From Dysgonomonas sp. 521 (GTDB lineage Bacteria; Bacteroidota; Bacteroidia; Bacteroidales; Dysgonomonadaceae), in the NCBI RefSeq assembly GCF_010501055.1, contig NZ_QVMO01000040.1:5404-41805 (forward strand): a stretch of DNA of 36,402 bases, given 5' to 3'. Shown in pieces: positions 25,402-33,445 of this stretch; position 1 is the stretch's first letter; every line of letters begins with the position of its first letter. Both the position numbers and the translations under genes were made by a program. The notes under the pieces were generated by a model. The model made no database searches, was not told where the DNA came from, and saw only the letters and a program-made list of their open reading frames with translations.

Positions 25402-26184
25402 CTAATTATATGCTTTCAATCTCATCAGCATTTCATCGAAGTCTACTTCGTGTGCATTAAACTCAGGCCCGTCGACACAGACGAATTTCGTTTTTCCGCC
25501 TACCGTAACACGGCATGCGCCACACATCCCTGTTCCGTCCACCATGATGGTGTTCAGCGAGGCCATTGTAGGTATGTTGTATTTCTGTGTCAGCAACGAA
25601 ACGAATTTCATCATAATAGCAGGGCCGATGGTTACACACAGGTCTACCTTTTCACGGTTGATTACCATTTCGATTCCGTTTGTTATCAACCCTTTGTGCC
25701 CGTACGAGCCGTCATCGGTCATTACGATCACTTCGTCCGAATATTCGGCAACTTGTTTTTCAAGTATTACCAAATCTTTGTTGCGCGCAGCAAGGACAGA
25801 TATAACCCTGTTGCCTGCTCTTTTCATCGCTTCTATAATCGGAAGCATGGGGGCAATACCCACACCACCTCCGGCACAGATAACAGTTCCATAATTTTCG
25901 ATATGTGTAGCCTGTCCCAGCGGTCCCACTACATCGGTAATGTAATCGCCTACATTCAGGTCACAAATTTTTTTCGAAGAAGCTCCTACAGCCTGAATAA
26001 CAATAGTGATAGTTCCTTTGTTAAGGTCGGATGCAGCAATGGTTAAAGGTATGCGCTCGCCTTTTTCGCCGACACGTACAATGACGAAGTGTCCGGCTTT
26101 GCGGCTTCTTGCGATAAGAGGTGCTTCAACCTCAAACTTGACTACGTTTTCAGAGAAATACTCTTTGTCTACAATTTTATTCAT
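25402..26184 (-). CDS. Ferredoxin-NADP reductase small subunit, NfnS/SudB family
   Basis: 260 aa from the ATG at 26184. A TTG at 26187 is in frame, but the ATG overlaps the yeiH-like stop in the coupled form TGATG. FAD binding: GHFVIVRVGEKGERIPLTIA (31-50). NAD-binding domain: VICAGGGVGIAPMLPIIEAM (101-120). A C-terminal [2Fe-2S] site uses C221, C224, C236 and probably one more ligand. It belongs to the dihydroorotate dehydrogenase electron-transfer (PyrK-like) family. Paired with the following large subunit, it likely forms an Nfn or sulfide dehydrogenase complex in the cytoplasm. Confidence 0.9.
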   Translation of the reverse strand: MNKIVDKEYFSENVVKFEVEAPLIARSRKAGHFVIVRVGEKGERIPLTIAASDLNKGTITIVIQAVGASSKKICDLNVGDYITDVVGPLGQATHIENYGTVICAGGGVGIAPMLPIIEAMKRAGNRVISVLAARNKDLVILEKQVAEYSDEVIVMTDDGSYGHKGLITNGIEMVINREKVDLCVTIGPAIMMKFVSLLTQKYNIPTMASLNTIMVDGTGMCGACRVTVGGKTKFVCVDGPEFNAHEVDFDEMLMRLKAYN

Positions 26185-27107
26185 CAAAACATTAGTTTAA
26201 TCCAGTATAAAGATAATATAGCTATTACAAACCAGAGAATAATACCCAGAAGAAAAGTGTTAAGGCCTGTTTTTTTCACTTCTTCGAGGTTGATAGAGGC
26301 TCCTATAAAGAACAGGGAAACCATCATTCCTTTTTTGCCGAGCCAGCTAAGGTGTCCGTTTGTTTCGGCCATGCCGGGAATATAATTCCCAATGATAATG
26401 GCGACAACAAACAGGAAAATAAACCACGGTATACTTATTTTTGAGGTTTTATTTTTATTAAAAAAAGCTATACATAACGCTAGCGGAATAATCCAAAGCG
26501 TACGCGTCAGCTTTACTGTAGTCCCTACTTGCAGAGCCTGTTCGCCATAAGCGGAACATGCGCCCACAACAGAACTGGTGTCGTGAATGGCAATAGCTGC
26601 CCAGTATCCGAAATGAATCTGATCCATTTGCAGCAAGTGCCCTATAACCGGGAATATAAATAACCCGACTGCATTCAGCACAAATATCACAGCAAGAGAA
26701 AAACTGATCTCGTTGTTCTTAGCCCCCAATACTGGCGCAACCGCAGCAATGGCACTGCCTCCGCAGATTGCCGTTCCGCTGGAAATGAGCATGGTCGTAT
26801 TTTTACCGACTTTCAGTAACCGCCCTAATCCGATACCGGCCAAAACGGTTACCACAACCGACACTATAGTAATCATAAAACCGGTTTTGCCGGTCTGGAT
26901 GACATCGTGTACCGACATCGAGAATCCCATACATACGATGGATGCCTGCAACAGATACTTGGTCAGCTTACCCGTTTTTGCGACTTCTTCCCCCTTGTAA
27001 AAAACAGCGAGCAAAATACCCAGGAACAAAGCCAGAGGTGCCGAAAAAAACGGAAAAAGGCAAAGGACAGGTACTATATAGTATAATTTACCGAGATACT
27101 TTTGCAC
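26184..27107 (-). CDS. YeiH-family putative sulfate exporter
   Basis: 307 aa, about ten hydrophobic segments, PF03601-type. Conserved stretches are ISSGTAICGGSAIAAVAPVLGA and GYWAAIAIHDTSSVVGACSAYG. The start is a GTG at 27107, 5 bp after the ybeY stop, with no better ATG, so translation is probably coupled to ybeY. Family members are annotated as sulfate exporters from limited evidence. The link to SudAB-like genes downstream would suit sulfur metabolism (inference). Inner membrane. Confidence 0.85.
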   Translation of the reverse strand: MQKYLGKLYYIVPVLCLFPFFSAPLALFLGILLAVFYKGEEVAKTGKLTKYLLQASIVCMGFSMSVHDVIQTGKTGFMITIVSVVVTVLAGIGLGRLLKVGKNTTMLISSGTAICGGSAIAAVAPVLGAKNNEISFSLAVIFVLNAVGLFIFPVIGHLLQMDQIHFGYWAAIAIHDTSSVVGACSAYGEQALQVGTTVKLTRTLWIIPLALCIAFFNKNKTSKISIPWFIFLFVVAIIIGNYIPGMAETNGHLSWLGKKGMMVSLFFIGASINLEEVKKTGLNTFLLGIILWFVIAILSLYWIKLMF

Positions 27108-27112
27108 GACTT

Positions 27113-27532
27113 TTATACCTCCAACATTTTTAATGCCTTGTTTTCACATTCGGTCATATATTCTCTTTCGCCGGGGCCTTTATCGTTGATGCCACACAAG
27201 TGGAGTACCCCATGTATAATAATACGATGAAGTTCTTCATTATAATCCGTTTTAAACTTTTCCGAATTGCTTTTTACGGTATCCGTACTGATAAATATAT
27301 CGCCCGAAATGGTTTTATTTTCGCTATAGTCGAAGGTTATTATATCTGTATAATAATCATGTTGCAGGTACTGATTATTTACCTCCAGAATCTTTTTATC
27401 CGAGCAGAAAACAAAAGCAATATCGCCAACCTTCCTGTCATAAGAGGCGGCAACCAGTTTTATCCAGTTCGTAGTTTCTCGTTTTTTTATAGCAGGAAAT
27501 TTCACTTCCTCAGCCTGATATAGTATGGCCAT
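27113..27532 (-). CDS. ybeY: Endoribonuclease YbeY (16S rRNA maturation)
   Basis: 139 aa. The metal site is HGVLHLCGINDK near the C-terminus. The first two His of the usual H-G-x-L-H-L-x-G-x-D-H motif are present, but the third position reads DK rather than DH, a form I associate with Bacteroidota members. YYTDIITFDYSE is the second conserved family stretch. It acts in 16S rRNA 3'-end processing and ribosome quality control. It is first gene of the four-gene operon with yeiH-like and the Nfn-like pair, preceded by a -7 box at 27611-27618. Confidence 0.93.
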   Translation of the reverse strand: MAILYQAEEVKFPAIKKRETTNWIKLVAASYDRKVGDIAFVFCSDKKILEVNNQYLQHDYYTDIITFDYSENKTISGDIFISTDTVKSNSEKFKTDYNEELHRIIIHGVLHLCGINDKGPGEREYMTECENKALKMLEV

Positions 27533-27610
27533 GATAGCTATAGATAGTTTTATGGTTTAGCCTATTTATTAAAAAATGCTATATAATATAGATTTTTAAT
27601 AATTGAGGGA

Positions 27611-27618
27611 CAAAGGTA
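27611..27618 (-). promoter_or_regulatory. Bacteroidota-type -7 box (TACCTTTG)
   Basis: TAnnTTTG on the minus strand, about 79 bp before the ybeY ATG. Likely operon promoter. Confidence 0.5.
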
Positions 27619-27702
27619 CAAAAATAGAATGTACATTTACCGAATTGGGGGCTAAAAGATGTGAATTTGTTTTAGTTAAATACTTTTTACTGTCTGTTTG
27701 TT

Positions 27703-27804
27703 ATGAAAATGTATATTCTGATTAAAAATAGTGTTCCGGATAAGATGGCTCCGGTTATTGCCGCACATACCTCTCAGTCTTGTTCCTTGGGGAATTCCGT
27801 GTGA
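27703..27804 (+). pseudogene. Truncated remnant of a peptidyl-tRNA-hydrolase-2-like protein
   Basis: 33 codons from ATG to TGA. The start MKMYILIKNSVPDKMAPVIA followed by AHTSQSC resembles the N-terminus of small Pth2-fold proteins common in Bacteroidota (MKMYILVK..VP...A...AHAS). The rest of the domain (about 85 residues) is absent: downstream DNA to 27900 has stops in all frames and no matching sequence. I infer a deletion or decay. The match is by eye and short. Confidence 0.4.
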
Positions 27805-27922
27805 GGTATGGAATGACAGGCTTTTGCCTCCTCTCAACGAGAAGTTTTTTAGGGTGTGAACACCTGGATATGTTAATAAATAAGCGTATATTTCCTGCTT
27901 AAATACCAACAAACTTTATTAT

Positions 27923-29149
27923 ATGAGAAATGCAGTATTGTTATTCCTTCTGGTCTTTACTCCTGTCTGTTTCTATGCGCAGGCTCCGATACAGGGTACA
28001 GTGATTGATAAAGACAGTAGGAAACCTGTTTCTGATGTCATCGTGCAATATGGTGCTACTTCCCGCGATTATTACAACACCGATAATAATGGGAAATATA
28101 CAATCCCTGCAACCAGCGAAGACGTTATTCACTTTCAGTGTATCGGCTATAGGGCTAAATCCATACCAAGAAGTACACTCGCTTCCAACCCTGTTGTCAC
28201 ATTAGAGTTAAATCCTGTGTCACTCAACCCGATTGTGATCAGTCCGGGCGATGCCGACGCTCTACTTGATGAGGCTATGGAAAACACGAAGAGGAAACTC
28301 TTACTGGATCTTCATCTGGGCTATCTCCTGCACTTTCTGCAAACAAAAACAACTGATACGTTGCAGAATGAAATATATATGAAATATACGACTACGCTCA
28401 GTGAAAAAGATCTGAAAAAGAATATAAAGAAAGAGCGGGTGCCTTATGTGTTCAATATTATAGATATAAAGCGGATGCAAAGAACCGAAACCCCTACTTC
28501 GGAACTGTACGGGGCGGAGTATCACGCGTCACACCTTTTCACTTTCGGCAAAAGTGTGAATAACGAGACAACACGCTCTTTTACATCCGACAGTTCTCTC
28601 ATTATTTTGCAGATAGAGCCGCTCGAAGGCCGCGACGGATGGGCAAGAGGGGAAATACTGATAAACAAGGACGACATGACAATCGCCTCTATGGAAATAG
28701 AATCGATCGACTCCGTCCTGGCCGACCAGCCATACAAGAGATATATGGGAAAACAAATCAAAATAATGCGGAAAGTAGGACGGTTCTCATTCAAAAAGGT
28801 GGCCGGCAAGTACTATATGTCGGATTGCTATACATTCTACCGCTTCCGTGCAATTGACGAGTTTGGTAAAGAGGAAGAAATTTCCTACTTCTGCGATGTG
28901 GAATTTAAAGGTTTTGTAGAGAAGAAACAGCTAAGAAAAAGAAGGCTGAGCGGTTTCTGTCAGGAGTTATTTTATTTTCCTGATTCTACTACCAAGGAAT
29001 TCTGGAATCAGGACTTCGATCAGGATCTTGAAACATATTATCAGGGTTCGGGCATCGCTGGAAACAAGAAGAAACCTGTAGGCAAAAAAATACTCAACGT
29101 AGCCATGTTTGCCGTGCCTGTAGCCCTTATTGCAATTCTGGTCAAGTGA
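27923..29149 (+). CDS. Exported protein with carboxypeptidase-regulatory-like domain
   Basis: 408 aa. Signal peptide MRNAVLLFLLVFTPVCFYAQ. Residues 22-100 are a CarboxypepD_reg-like beta-sandwich (IQGTVIDKDSRKPVSDVIVQY, YNTDNNGKYTI, HFQCIGYRAKSI). The rest (about 110-385) is a conserved Bacteroidota region without known function (QIEPLEGRDGWARGEILINK). The C-terminus has a hydrophobic stretch, NVAMFAVPVALIAILVK. It is probably an outer-membrane-associated periplasmic protein. Its TGA overlaps the next start (TGATG), so the small downstream gene is translationally coupled. Confidence 0.85.
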   Translation: MRNAVLLFLLVFTPVCFYAQAPIQGTVIDKDSRKPVSDVIVQYGATSRDYYNTDNNGKYTIPATSEDVIHFQCIGYRAKSIPRSTLASNPVVTLELNPVSLNPIVISPGDADALLDEAMENTKRKLLLDLHLGYLLHFLQTKTTDTLQNEIYMKYTTTLSEKDLKKNIKKERVPYVFNIIDIKRMQRTETPTSELYGAEYHASHLFTFGKSVNNETTRSFTSDSSLIILQIEPLEGRDGWARGEILINKDDMTIASMEIESIDSVLADQPYKRYMGKQIKIMRKVGRFSFKKVAGKYYMSDCYTFYRFRAIDEFGKEEEISYFCDVEFKGFVEKKQLRKRRLSGFCQELFYFPDSTTKEFWNQDFDQDLETYYQGSGIAGNKKKPVGKKILNVAMFAVPVALIAILVK

Positions 29150-29422
29150 TGAATGCTGACTTCTTGTATAAAAGCATAGAGGAACTTTGCAAAGAGGTAC
29201 ATAATTATGATGATTATGGGGAGCAATTCAGCAAAGGATGGGATCTGATCGCCCGTTTTTAAGGAAGAGGGTGGAGACCGGAAAGAAGCTTATGATACGA
29301 TTCATCGTTTACATTTGAAATATATGGAAAAGGATGAAGATGAGCAAAAGATGAATCTGGTGGATGATTTACTTGATTGTATTTATCCCTATATCGGAAA
29401 TAAAGAGTTGTGGATATGGTAA
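29149..29422 (+). pseudogene. Small gene with +1 frameshift (or programmed frameshift)
   Basis: Frame 1 encodes 37 residues (MNADFLYKSIEELCKEVHNY...GWDLIARF) and stops at TAA 29260-29262. The +1 frame continues without a stop from TTT AAG GAA for about 54 codons (KEEGGDRKEAYDTIHRLHLK...NKELWIW) to TAA 29420-29422. Together they make about 91 residues of acidic helical protein, family not recognised. The junction is CGT-TTT-TAA-G inside a T5 run: either a one-base indel, a read error, or slippage of Phe-tRNA from TTT to the overlapping TTT. The start overlaps the preceding stop. Confidence 0.6.
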
Positions 29423-29503
29423 TTGTTATAAATTATCAGAATGATGTGAGCAAAATGGCAGCTTACTTTGTTGTATAACAATAACACATTAAAAGTAAAG
29501 AAT

Positions 29504-29662
29504 ATGGAAGACTATGAATATGAACCAATAAGTGAAAAGCAAGTCCTTGAACTGAAAGCATTGAAGCGTAAGAACAGAAGAAGGAATGCATTCTGGCTAT
29601 TGATGGGAATGCAGGTGGGTTCCCTGATTATTTCCTATTATCTGGGACGATCACATAAATAA
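29504..29662 (+). CDS. Small single-pass membrane protein
   Basis: 52 aa from the ATG at 29504 (MEDYEYEPISEKQ); the frame opens at 29468 but the preceding residues are Asn-rich leader. Acidic N-terminus, a basic KALKRKNRRRN patch, then one hydrophobic helix (FWLLMGMQVGSLIISYYL) and a short tail. Predicted inner-membrane protein with the N-terminus inside. Not recognised. It is 82 bp after the frameshifted gene. Confidence 0.6.
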   Translation: MEDYEYEPISEKQVLELKALKRKNRRRNAFWLLMGMQVGSLIISYYLGRSHK

Positions 29663-30211
29663 GTGGATAATTTGCCTGGATCATCAGGTTTATATAAGGT
29701 TTGTTTGTATTTTATCGCTACGGCCCTTTAGCCGTAATTATTGGTACATATAAAGGACTTTAGTCAGAATCTTATTGACTGGAGTCTTTTTTTATTTGCT
29801 TTTTGGCCTGTATATACATTTACCTTTATTATTTATTCACAATACATGTGCTTTTATTACATATTTGCGCCCAAAACACAAAAAAGTCTTTTTAGATTGA
29901 TTCTAATGTATTATTTTCGTTATGCAAATTACTTGGAAGAGAATATAAACATACAACTAGCACGCAATTTTACCAACTGATTCTTATTAGTCAGTTTATT
30001 TTTATCTAATGAAGAGATTATATAACTAACTACAAAACCGGAAAAGACAAAGTAATAAAGACAACAGGTACAAAAAATAAAAAACAAGCATCTTAATTTA
30101 ATTTTTACTATCTCTTAAATATTATTACCGCCTTTTACAAGATAGTATTAATATTAATAGGGCGATCGTCTCCCTACTACAGGTCCAGTAGTTTACTAAA
30201 TAACATCCAAC
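29663..30211. other. Intergenic with palindromes, no gene seen
   Basis: Contains TACGGC/GCCGTA (29719-29724/29731-29736) and an imperfect palindrome GGACTTTAGTCA.../...TGACTGGAGTC (about 29755-29790), like the arms in 2844-3060. An open frame at 29741-29980 lies across these repeats, is Phe/Tyr-rich and has no recognisable feature, so I do not call it. Confidence 0.4.
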
Positions 30212-30772
30212 ATGAAACTAAAACAATTCTTCCTCACATTAATGCTAATAACCGGTTATACCGGCTATCTGTGTGCACAGCAAGTATCTGCCATTCAACA
30301 ACCAATAATAACAGATGGCATTATCACTCATATTGTAGCCTCGGGCGAAACCATTCACGCTATTGCTGCCACATACCACACTTCGGTGCAAGAAGTGTAC
30401 AAGTTAAATCCCGAAGCACGGCGGGGAATTATAGCTGGCGACAGGCTCTCGCTCCGGCATAAACCTCTTACAGGATACAACCACCACCTTATCGAGACAA
30501 ATGAAACCCTGTATTCTGTTTCAAAAGCTTATAAAGTATCGGTGAATGACGTAAAAGAGGCAAATCCGGGTCTGGACGAAAAAACATTCCATATAGGTAA
30601 GACTATCAAAATTCCTGTTTTTGGAGATAAAACGTATGTGGTAAAGGAGGGTGAGACCATTTATGATGTCGCTGTGGCGAATAATGTATCCGTAGAAAAA
30701 CTTATTGCAATCAACCCTGTTTTGATGAGGGAAAGAGTAAAAGACAATATGATACTGGTCATACCTCATTAA
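30212..30772 (+). CDS. Secreted protein with three LysM domains
   Basis: 186 aa. Signal peptide MKLKQFFLTLMLITGYTGYLCAQ. Three LysM repeats follow: about 40-83 (HIVASGETIHAIAATYHTS), about 90-133 (HLIETNETLYSVSKAYKVS) and about 139-184 (YVVKEGETIYDVAVANNVS...NMILVIPH). LysM domains bind GlcNAc-containing glycans, here probably peptidoglycan. There is no catalytic domain, so it may be an anchoring or scaffold protein. The protein ends right after the third repeat. MITE copy C begins 8 bp downstream. Confidence 0.92.
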   Translation: MKLKQFFLTLMLITGYTGYLCAQQVSAIQQPIITDGIITHIVASGETIHAIAATYHTSVQEVYKLNPEARRGIIAGDRLSLRHKPLTGYNHHLIETNETLYSVSKAYKVSVNDVKEANPGLDEKTFHIGKTIKIPVFGDKTYVVKEGETIYDVAVANNVSVEKLIAINPVLMRERVKDNMILVIPH

Positions 30773-30780
30773 TAGCTTTA

Positions 30781-30962
30781 GAAACTGTTTAAATTTTATA
30801 CGAATATTTTATTATATCTTTTTCTTCGTTCATTTTTAGTCTGTTTTTGGCTCTTTTTTCCTTTCTCTCAACTCAAATAGCCCGCTATTATCGTTTCAAG
30901 AAAGAAAAAAACATCTCTAAAACATCTCTAAAAATTGGAACGAATAAAATTTAAACAGTTTC
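30781..30962 (-). mobile_element. MITE copy C (182 bp), inverted
   Basis: Same termini as copies A and B in the opposite orientation, flanked by TTA duplications (30778-30780 and 30963-30965). Relative to copy B it lacks about 30 bp, exactly the TACATACGCTTCGCTCCTGT module. It lies between the LysM gene and the terminator at 31142-31177. Confidence 0.85.
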
Positions 30963-31141
30963 TTATTTTTCTGTTTATTTGAAATTCATAAAATTATAAA
31001 CAATTGAGTAGTAGAACTCATCTTAATTTTTTCAACACAGACTAAAAAGTGGAGACGACTTCGTAATATAAAATACTAAAAAACTTATAAAGTCTTGTTC
31101 AGATATTTTACTAAAAGAGGAACAATCCTCCCGTAAAACAG

Positions 31142-31177
31142 AATCTGCGGATTATTCCAATCCGCAGATTTTATTTA
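31142..31177 (+). terminator. Rho-independent terminator
   Basis: AATCTGCGGATT (31142-31153) and AATCCGCAGATT (31159-31170), followed by TTTATTT. Probably the LysM gene terminator, displaced by MITE copy C. Confidence 0.75.
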
Positions 31178-31286
31178 TATAGATTCGTTCTTTCATTTGA
31201 TGTGTTTACCAACTCACAAGCAACTTTTACACATTCTGCCAGAAATGTTATAATATAAATCGATACATTTGAAAAAGAAAGACTAA

Positions 31287-31521
31287 GAGCCTGTTTCAAT
31301 TTTAGCGAAAATTTTTATTACAGGTTCTGGTCAATAGTTCTTAGCAATTTTTTTTATGCTCTTTTTAGCGTCTATTTGGCTCCGCCGATTTTCAATTCCC
31401 TTTTTACTCTTGGTTTAGCCCGCTAATTAGCTCCGCTGACCGTTGGTTCGGCTAGCAAAAATGATAAAATCCATCTAAAAATAGCTATAAAAAAGATTTG
31501 CTATAAAATGTAAACAGACTC
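31287..31521 (+). mobile_element. Related 235-bp MITE (copy D) upstream of muiA-like gene
   Basis: Ends GAGCCTGTTTCAATTTTA and the imperfect complement CTATAAAATGTAAACAGACTC. TAA duplications flank it (31284-31286 and 31522-31524). The interior (GCTCCGCTGACCGTTGGTTCGG) resembles the core module of copies A and B. It ends 14 bp before the ATG at 31536, so it supplies the promoter or leader region of that gene. Confidence 0.75.
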
Positions 31522-31535
31522 TAAAAATAAATCTT

Positions 31536-33395
31536 ATGAAAACAAAACTACTGAGTTTAACAGCTTTGTTATTATGCTTCTCATATAGTGCCTTTGCGCA
31601 GGATAAGAAAACAGTGAAGTCAAAGCTGAATGACGCTACCGTATTTTTTCAGGGAGCGGAACTGACACATTCGGCATCGTATGCATTGACCAAAGGAGAA
31701 AATGAAATTTATATTGAGGGACTGAGCCCCAATATTGACAAGAACAGCCTGAAAATAAAAACCTCAAATGGGGTTATTGTTTCAGCTTATGAGTTTTCCG
31801 TTGACTTCCTTGCCGAAAGTAAATCGGCAAGCCCTGTTACCAAAAAGCTACAGGATTCAATTGATTTTTACCGGAAAAAGCTGGAGCAGGTGAATACCGA
31901 TATAAATATTACAACAAACCTGATAGCACTGCTGCAAAAGGGTACGGATAAAAACGTAGCCGGTTCGGAGAAAGGGCTGGGAATAGATGAACTGGTGAAA
32001 ACGATGGATTACTATAAAACAAAATCGGCAGAACTGCAGGCTACACAATCAGCGAACAACAAGAAAAAAAGCGATTGTGACATTGCTATAGCACGCCTGA
32101 ACAAACAACTGAGCCAGGAATCCCTGAAAAACAATAAGACTTCGGGTATCCTTAAGCTGAACCTATCCTCCCCTTTGGCAAACACTTGCGGTTTCACAAT
32201 CTCTTATTATACATCCGCGGCCAATTGGGTGCCTTTTTACGATGTAAATATAGAATCGACAGATAAGCCTATAAAAATGATAGCCAAGTCGAAAGTCCGC
32301 CAGACTACCGGGCTCGATTGGGAAAAAGTCAGCCTTACCCTGTCTACTGCCACCCCCAGCAATGGAAAGGTTGCTCCATTGTTCAGCGCATGGTTCCTCG
32401 AAAACTACAGGCCTCAGCCACGTATAAATAGCAGCATGATTCAGAACAGTTATTCATATAAAGATAGTCCGGCAATGATGCTCGAGGGACGTGTTGCGGG
32501 TGTACAAATAAAAAAGGCTGACGAACAACTGGGAGCGGCCAATAATATTAAAATCAGAGGCGAGTCTTCGGTCACTGGATCTCAAACTCCTTTGTATATA
32601 TTAAATGGCGAGCCTGTAGATGCAGATTATTTCCAATCCATCGACCCGAATGCCATTGAAAATATAGAAGTGCTGAAAGATGCCTCAGCCACCTCTATCT
32701 ATGGTGCGCGTGCCTCAAACGGAGTTATATTAGTTACGCTGAAAAGCAGTATGGACGACTTTGTTACCCAAACGGAAAATGAACTGAATATGGTTTACGA
32801 TATCGATATGCCATATACGATACCGGGTAACGGGAAAGAACAAACAATCGACCTGCAAACCAAAGAAACTCCGGCGGAATATAAGTATTACTGCGCCCCA
32901 AGGCTCGATACCGAGACATACTTACTGGCCGAAATATCAAATTGGGAAAGGTTGAACCTGTTGAGTGGAAAAGCCAATATTACATACGATGGCACTTATG
33001 TGGGCGAATCGTTCATCGATGCACGCTCTACGCACGAAAAACTAACCCTTACCCTTGGCACAGATAAACGCGTGCCTGTGAAGCGCGAAAAGATGCAGGA
33101 TTACAGCAGCACCAAATTCTTAGGAAATGATGTCAAGCAGGTCTTTACCTATAAGCTGACTGTGAAGAACAACCAGAATAAGCCTGTAAAGATGGTATTG
33201 AAAGACCAGTATCCGATTTCTACACAGAAGAATATAGAAGTGGAACTAATAACCAAAGATACCACCCCCTGGACAGCCAATAAAGAAGATGTAGGCGTTA
33301 TCACATGGGAAGAAGAACTAAAAGCCGGGGAAACGAAAGTCTATCAGATCAGTTATAGTGTAAAATATCCGAAAGGAAGTAACCTGAACTTATAG
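31536..33395 (+). CDS. MuiA-family DUF4139 protein with inserted TonB-plug-like segment
   Basis: 619 aa. Signal peptide MKTKLLSLTALLLCFSYSAFAQ. The N-terminal DUF4140-like domain (about 27-90; LNDATVFFQGAELTHSASYAL) is followed by a coiled-coil stretch (about 100-200) and the DUF4139 domain, which starts at about 205 (TISYYTSAANWVPFYDVNI, TGLDWEKVSLTLSTATP). At about 315-403 a segment typical of SusC/TonB-dependent receptor plugs interrupts it (EGRVAGVQI, IKIRGESSVTGSQTPLYILNG, IENIEVLKDASATSIYGARA, NGVILVTLK). DUF4139 resumes from about 418 (NMVYDIDMPYTIPG) to the end. It is an envelope protein named after mucoidy inhibition; its molecular role is unknown. No beta-barrel is present. Confidence 0.88.
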   Translation: MKTKLLSLTALLLCFSYSAFAQDKKTVKSKLNDATVFFQGAELTHSASYALTKGENEIYIEGLSPNIDKNSLKIKTSNGVIVSAYEFSVDFLAESKSASPVTKKLQDSIDFYRKKLEQVNTDINITTNLIALLQKGTDKNVAGSEKGLGIDELVKTMDYYKTKSAELQATQSANNKKKSDCDIAIARLNKQLSQESLKNNKTSGILKLNLSSPLANTCGFTISYYTSAANWVPFYDVNIESTDKPIKMIAKSKVRQTTGLDWEKVSLTLSTATPSNGKVAPLFSAWFLENYRPQPRINSSMIQNSYSYKDSPAMMLEGRVAGVQIKKADEQLGAANNIKIRGESSVTGSQTPLYILNGEPVDADYFQSIDPNAIENIEVLKDASATSIYGARASNGVILVTLKSSMDDFVTQTENELNMVYDIDMPYTIPGNGKEQTIDLQTKETPAEYKYYCAPRLDTETYLLAEISNWERLNLLSGKANITYDGTYVGESFIDARSTHEKLTLTLGTDKRVPVKREKMQDYSSTKFLGNDVKQVFTYKLTVKNNQNKPVKMVLKDQYPISTQKNIEVELITKDTTPWTANKEDVGVITWEEELKAGETKVYQISYSVKYPKGSNLNL

Positions 33396-33406
33396 GAATT
33401 ATTCAA

Positions 33407-33445
33407 ACTGTCATTGTGGGCTTGTTCTGCAATGACAGTCCTTTT
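33407..33445 (+). terminator. Rho-independent terminator
   Basis: ACTGTCATTG (33407-33416) and CAATGACAGT (33430-33439), followed by CCTTTTC, between convergent genes. Confidence 0.65.

Noticed and set aside
27676..27912. 78-codon open frame, minus strand
   Set aside because: Opposite strand of the Pth2-like remnant; no recognisable protein character.
29741..29980. 79-codon open frame, plus strand
   Set aside because: Begins within a palindromic repeat, is AT-driven Phe/Tyr/Ile-rich and has no domain or neighbour support.
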